Shown piece by piece: positions 59,918 through 64,000 of a stretch of DNA of 64,000 nucleotides (position 1 is the stretch's first letter; each line of letters opens with the position of its first letter). Source of the DNA: Lolium rigidum (taxonomy: Eukaryota > Streptophyta > Magnoliopsida > Poales > Poaceae). Made by a program: the position numbers and the translations under genes. The notes below the pieces were generated by a model. It saw only the letters and a list, made by a program, of their open reading frames with translations. It had not been told where the DNA came from and searched no databases. Location: the NCBI RefSeq assembly GCF_022539505.1, contig NC_061510.1:397216249-397280248 (forward strand). The letters are read 5' to 3'.

Positions 59918-59920
59918 TAA

Positions 59921-60541
59921 TGGACGCTGCTACGTGGTGCGCGGTTACCAATTTGCGTTACACAGTGTCCCCCTTGTCTGAACCAGGATTTTTCCTAAAA
60001 TAGAAAGTGGGACCAAAAGTAGACAGCGACGCAGTAACTGAAAAAGAAAGCATCCTGAAAGGCGCTTGTCCCCGCGCGAGAAGACCAGGTCCGCCAGCTG
60101 CTGATCCAGATGTAAAAAGATAAAAAGCCTCTCAGAAACCAAAAAGAGAGGAAACTCTACCTGCTAGGCTGCTACATCTTCTTCCTCCATCCGTTGACGG
60201 CTTGAAGCTCCATGGCTTGAGCTTCTTCGGTAGAAAAGTTACAGGCAACCAAAAATAAAACATAAAACAAAAGGGGGAGGTGCGCCAGGATCTACAACCA
60301 CCGAATCTAGTGCAAACAGGTATGAAAAGTTACAGCCAAATTCATGCAACTCCATATCCGTATTTTTACATAAACATCCAGGAAGCTAGATTCAGGCCGA
60401 CTGATGCATCAGTATGAGCTACCCCACAGATTCTGTCATGGATGTATAAAACTGAACTCCAACTACTATAAGAGAAAAGGATATATTGGTACGAAGTGGT
60501 CTACAATCCAACACCAAAAAGCTCCAAGTTTTAGTAGTTCG
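59921..60541. other. DNA beyond the duplicated block, no gene recognised
   Basis: Shows no similarity to the sequence that follows the Harbinger-like element in blocks B and C. Only short ORFs (59945-60142 minus) without a family. Confidence 0.45.
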
Positions 60542-60560
60542 CACTACATCACGGTATAAA
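60542..60560. other. Possible CACTA-type terminus
   Basis: CACTACATCACGG, followed at once by inverted-repeat-rich DNA, looks like the left end of a CACTA element. The matching right end (...ATGTAGTG) was not found up to 64000. Confidence 0.35.
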
Positions 60561-61086
60561 ATTTGGGGCATTTCAAAGTGCCCCAAATTTGAACCAAAGT
60601 GCCACTAATTAGCTATAGGGGCACTTTTTCAAGTGCCACCTTTACTTGCGTCTCTAAAAGTATTTGGGGCACTACCTAGTGGCACTTTGTCAAGTGCCAC
60701 TAAATCCAATTAGGGGCACTTCTAAAAGTGCCACTAAATCTAATTAGGGGCACTTTGTCAAGTGCCACTAAATCTAATTAGGGGCACTTTGTCAAGTGCC
60801 ACTAAATCCAATTAGGGGCACTTCTAAAAGTGCCACTAAATCTAATTAGGGGCACTTTGTCAAGTGCCACTAAATCCAATTAGGGGCACTTCTAAAAGTG
60901 CCACTAAATCCATTTAGGGGCACTTTGTCAAGTGCCACTAAATCCAATTAGGGGCACTTCTAAAAGTGCCACTAAATCCAATTTGGGGCACTTCTAAAAG
61001 TGCCACTAAATCCAATTAGGGGCACTTTGTCAAGTGCCACTAAATCCAATTAGGGGCACTTTGCCAAGTGCCACTAAATCCAATTA
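60561..61086. repeat. Hairpin-forming tandem array, 34-bp period
   Basis: After a palindrome at 60561-60588 (ATTTGGGGCA...TGCCCCAAAT, 10-bp stem) and a second imperfect unit, about 12 units follow from 60679 to 61086 with a 34-bp period. Each has a 7-bp stem GGCACTT...AAGTGCC and a 4-base loop, either CTAA or TGTC (TGCC once), joined by 'actaaatccaattaggg'. The two loop types are interspersed. No ORF. Confidence 0.93.
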
Positions 61087-64000
61087 CTCAAATACCATTT
61101 CATGTGCTGCTCATGTCATACAAGAATGAGCACACAATATGAACATTATGTCAATACAAGAATGAGCACATGCAAAGAATAAGAACACAGTACCAACATA
61201 TATACTCGTCGTACACACTGTCATACAAGAATCCAATACACTTTATCGCGTCCAACATAATATCTCACTATGTCTCACAGAGCAAAACGGAGACGAAAGT
61301 TATTATGACACTCAGTTTGTAGTAATTTGATTCAGCAAAACGGAGACAAAAATTGTGACATTCTCAGTTTGTATACTGTCAAATCCTCACCGTGTTTCGA
61401 CTTTGAACATCATAACTGATCAGCATCACCTTCAGTTGAACCCAGACGACTGAGATGGTGCGGCATCAGTCATCACCATCACCTTGAGTATTCAGAATTG
61501 TACCTTGAGAGAAGTAGTAATATGATTCAGCAAAACGGAGATGAAAATTGTACTACCAAAAAGCATGTTTTGGCCAAGTAAACAGAGGTAATAGCAGATA
61601 GGCTAAAGCTACAAAATTGATTTCAGCAGCAATTCACCAGGTACACACTAAATTGTACTGTATGATATGTAAAAAAAGGGCTCTGGGAAGGGGTACAAGC
61701 ACCTCCTGGATAATAATCCCTGCGGCTCTTTCTACCAGGTAGGATAAAATGAAAAACTAGTATACACGCAGCAACAAAGGGGGGGAAATTAAAGGATAAT
61801 CGGGCATAAAATCTGCGGACCTGTTAAGCTACTCTCACCAATGAACCGGCTGGGCAACAAGGAAACAGTCTTACAGATAAATAGCAAATCTTTAAAAATA
61901 AAGGAAACGTCAATAAGGAAACGTCGGCAAAGCAAAGAAATAAAGAGTATGCTGCAATACTTGTGCATTTAATCAGTTGGGTAACAAGGACACATACTGT
62001 CGGTGCTTGCATTGCATCAGGCCTACTATTGAGAGAACCGATAGCTCTAACAATCCCCCGTACGCAGAGGCAAAGATCAGCAAACTTTATATCAAGACTA
62101 TGGACCAATATTAGTTGCTCTAGTACTTGAAGCCATGGCATTTGAGCATGTCAAACCATATACAGAATTTTACGTGTATTGTAAACCATCTTTTAACTTT
62201 TAACGTAAAATGCTAGAAGTAAGTGCTAGCACACACTGAGATTTGGTACTTTTTTATACCATGAATAGACAAGGAAATGATAACATCAGTGACATTTGTA
62301 GATGAACCAAACAATTCAAACATTAACCAGTGGGTGTAAACAAGATGCGAACTACAAAATTACAGGTATTTAAAAACTTACATCGATCCCTTAAAAACAG
62401 AAATATTGCATATTTGTCCGTAAAGTTGAAGTGCAGTTTCCTTTTAGTGGCCAAATCAACTCTTAAAAGTTGAACACTTCTACATCAAACTCAAACATGA
62501 TTAGACATTGTGTTTGTCCGATATGCTAGTGATTCTGAAATATCTCATTTCACCATGTTCCAAATTCGAATATATGCAACCTCAGCAACTGGGACCCTAA
62601 TTAATTCAATAACTAGAAGGACCTCGCGCGCCTTGTCGCGCCGTTTTCGTTTTATCCTTTAATTTTTCACGTGTGATATTAGATAGATGTTGTAGGGATA
62701 ACTTCACTAATTGATTTATACTTGTACAAATAAAACATGTCCCATAAGCAAGTACTACACCCGCCAGAAATAGAGTGGAAACTAAATGGTGAATCTGCGA
62801 ATGTGTATACAAAACTGAACTCTGATTAAAAAAAAAGGGCAAAGCTAACAATGGACCGACTCCTGAAAACACATACACATAAAGTTCCTAACAATAATTT
62901 GCTAAACATCAACAAGTATAGCGTTCTCTCGTACTTTTTAAAAGGAATAACGGTGTGACCAACAGGGCATCAAACAAGACCCAAGCAGTCTAGGTAACCT
63001 GTTGGATATAGAAGGAGAATATCAGATATACCAGTGACAAGTATAACCTACAATCCCCAGTAAATAACCTACAATAGTGAAGTACACAGTGAAGGAATTT
63101 TTTTCAGTGGTTGATAGTACATAGTGAAGGAATTCTTTTCATTAGTCTAACCAGCTAAGATGCAGCACAGGGCATACATTCCCGAAAGAAGACTACTCAC
63201 AAAAGGATGGCAAATGTGTAATGTTGTTTTCAAGTAATCTGAGTTGATCAGTCTAACTGAATTTTAGCAAGTATGTGTAATGATCTCACGGGCAGATTGA
63301 AAATGCCTACCAAAAGAGCATATGGAAGCGTGTCAGACAGGGTTCTCCATTGAAAGCAATGGGGCGAGCATAACATCCTTGAGGACCAACTTCTAGTGTT
63401 CAGATTCGTTTCTACTGGTAGTTAGGAGGCTCCCCAATTCCCCATGATCAACACATCACCTACACAGCCAACCGGTTTACCACGGCTGGAAATCCCCAAA
63501 CAACGACCCATGGCGCAGGTACGAAGGCATGGGCAAAATCGATCCCCTCAATAGAAGATGAGCACTAATAACTTGCTAACATTAAATAGTGCGAAGTTCA
63601 GAAAATTATATTAACTGAATCAAAACTTTTGTTTATTCATTCTCACCTATACCCTGCTTGAAATTTCATCAACAACTCTACAACAAAAATTGCAAAATTG
63701 CACAAATAGAGCTTTCATCAGCATAGATTGTACAATCGAAATTTGTGATGTGCTTATGCAAGATCAAGTGAAAATAGCCCGTGTTCCTGATGGTCTGACC
63801 TGAAGAATACCCACCACTAGGGGCGAAAAGGACTTGCAGTGCAACCAGGGGCGTCCTCAACCCTGGGAGCTTAGTGCTCTTTAGGGATATGCTGCCAGGT
63901 TCATGAGATGTACATGCCAAATTGTGCTCAACATCCTAACAGAGCACTACCATTATTCATGTTTATCTTACACTTTGATACAAGTCAGAAACATGACACT
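61087..64000. other. Non-coding DNA to the window end, no gene assigned
   Basis: AT-rich with only short ORFs. The phrase 'gattcagcaaaacggaga' occurs at 61330 and 61523, with a related 'agcaaaacggaga' at 61282. The sequence near 62613-62650 looks like a Helitron 3' end (see findings). A minus-strand frame at 63678-63920 (SISLKSTKLPGLRTPLVALQ, in part) has an exon-like composition but no recognised family, so the edge of a neighbouring gene on the minus strand is possible. Confidence 0.4.

Larger units (their letters stand above)
16075..59920. repeat. Tandemly duplicated glycine-rich protein gene block, expanded by transposons
   Basis: The order [upstream segment - glycine-rich gene - gene tail - 'head' segment] recurs. 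Genes lie at 16446-16910, 32984-33444 and 52655-53263. The tail block ('aacatatttggtttgaacac', 'attggatgtgtgca') recurs at 17110-17570, 35276-35458 and 57290-57480. The head block ('atacatctttaggtcttact') recurs at 30949-31206, 47970 onward and 57720 onward. The fourth block end stops at 59920 without a gene. Without the inserted elements each repeat would be only a few kilobases. Filled and empty copies give exact borders for most insertions inside. Confidence 0.85.

Noticed and set aside
60679..61086. CRISPR-like array
   Set aside because: Period of 34 bp with no unique spacers; the connecting sequences are themselves repeated and the genome is a plant.
63678..63920. Possible exon on the minus strand at the window edge
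   Set aside because: Exon-like wording but no recognised family and no certain splice sites; left as unassigned.

Overview
This is a nuclear window from a grass, most likely of the subfamily Pooideae. The evidence is a spliced plant VAMP72-type R-SNARE gene with grass-like GC-rich 5' sequence, Stowaway and Tourist/Harbinger MITEs, an Athila-lineage gypsy element of a type common in Pooideae genomes, a CACTA element with internal satellites, LINE 3' ends with the grass 'gaggcaaa...gcctccgtt' tail, and Helitron termini. I cannot name the species. No bacterial, organellar, CRISPR or convincing tRNA/rRNA features were seen. Layout: (1) 1-5.2 kb holds the one clear housekeeping gene, a five-exon VAMP721/722-like SNARE on the + strand. 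(2) 5.2-8.7 kb is intergenic, with a short direct duplication whose second copy is split by a Stowaway MITE, then a decayed LINE 3' end. (3) 8746-13901 is a complete, very young Ty1/copia retrotransposon (minus orientation, two 406-bp LTRs that read as identical, TSD GTTAT) with one frameshift between gag and pol. (4) 13.9-16.1 kb is ordinary intergenic DNA with one probable MITE. (5) 16.1-59.9 kb is a tandemly duplicated block built around a small secreted glycine-rich protein gene (minus strand). Copy 1 is intact, copy 2 has a 1-bp frameshift, copy 3 has lost its stop codon, and a fourth block end lacks the gene. (6) 59.9-64 kb is mostly non-coding, with a 34-bp hairpin-forming tandem array just downstream of a possible CACTA terminus.

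The duplicated block works as a stratigraphic record. Because the same flanking DNA is present three or four times, almost every transposon in it can be bounded exactly by comparing a filled copy with an empty one. Shared insertions (old): a Stowaway MITE and a Harbinger-like element carrying an ORF, in three of the four positions and absent before gene 1. Intermediate: a ~650-bp Helitron in two copies. Private insertions (recent): a 13.4-kb CACTA element (17571-30945) with tnp2- and tnpA-type genes plus two satellite arrays; a 1.6-kb TTA-flanked element; a LINE derivative with a 15-bp TSD that itself contains an Athila-type gypsy element (36356-46775); a 1.7-kb hAT/MULE-like element with captured coding sequence; a Tourist MITE; and a 3.8-kb Helitron that carries a LINE zf-RVT fragment.

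There is no operon-like cooperation between genes here. The functional content is probably just the SNARE gene and one to two secreted glycine-rich protein genes; the rest is nested mobile DNA. I found no convincing wholly new system. The least explained structures are the hairpin array at 60.6-61.1 kb, the satellites inside the CACTA element, and the coincidence of the duplication edge with a transposon end at 59920.
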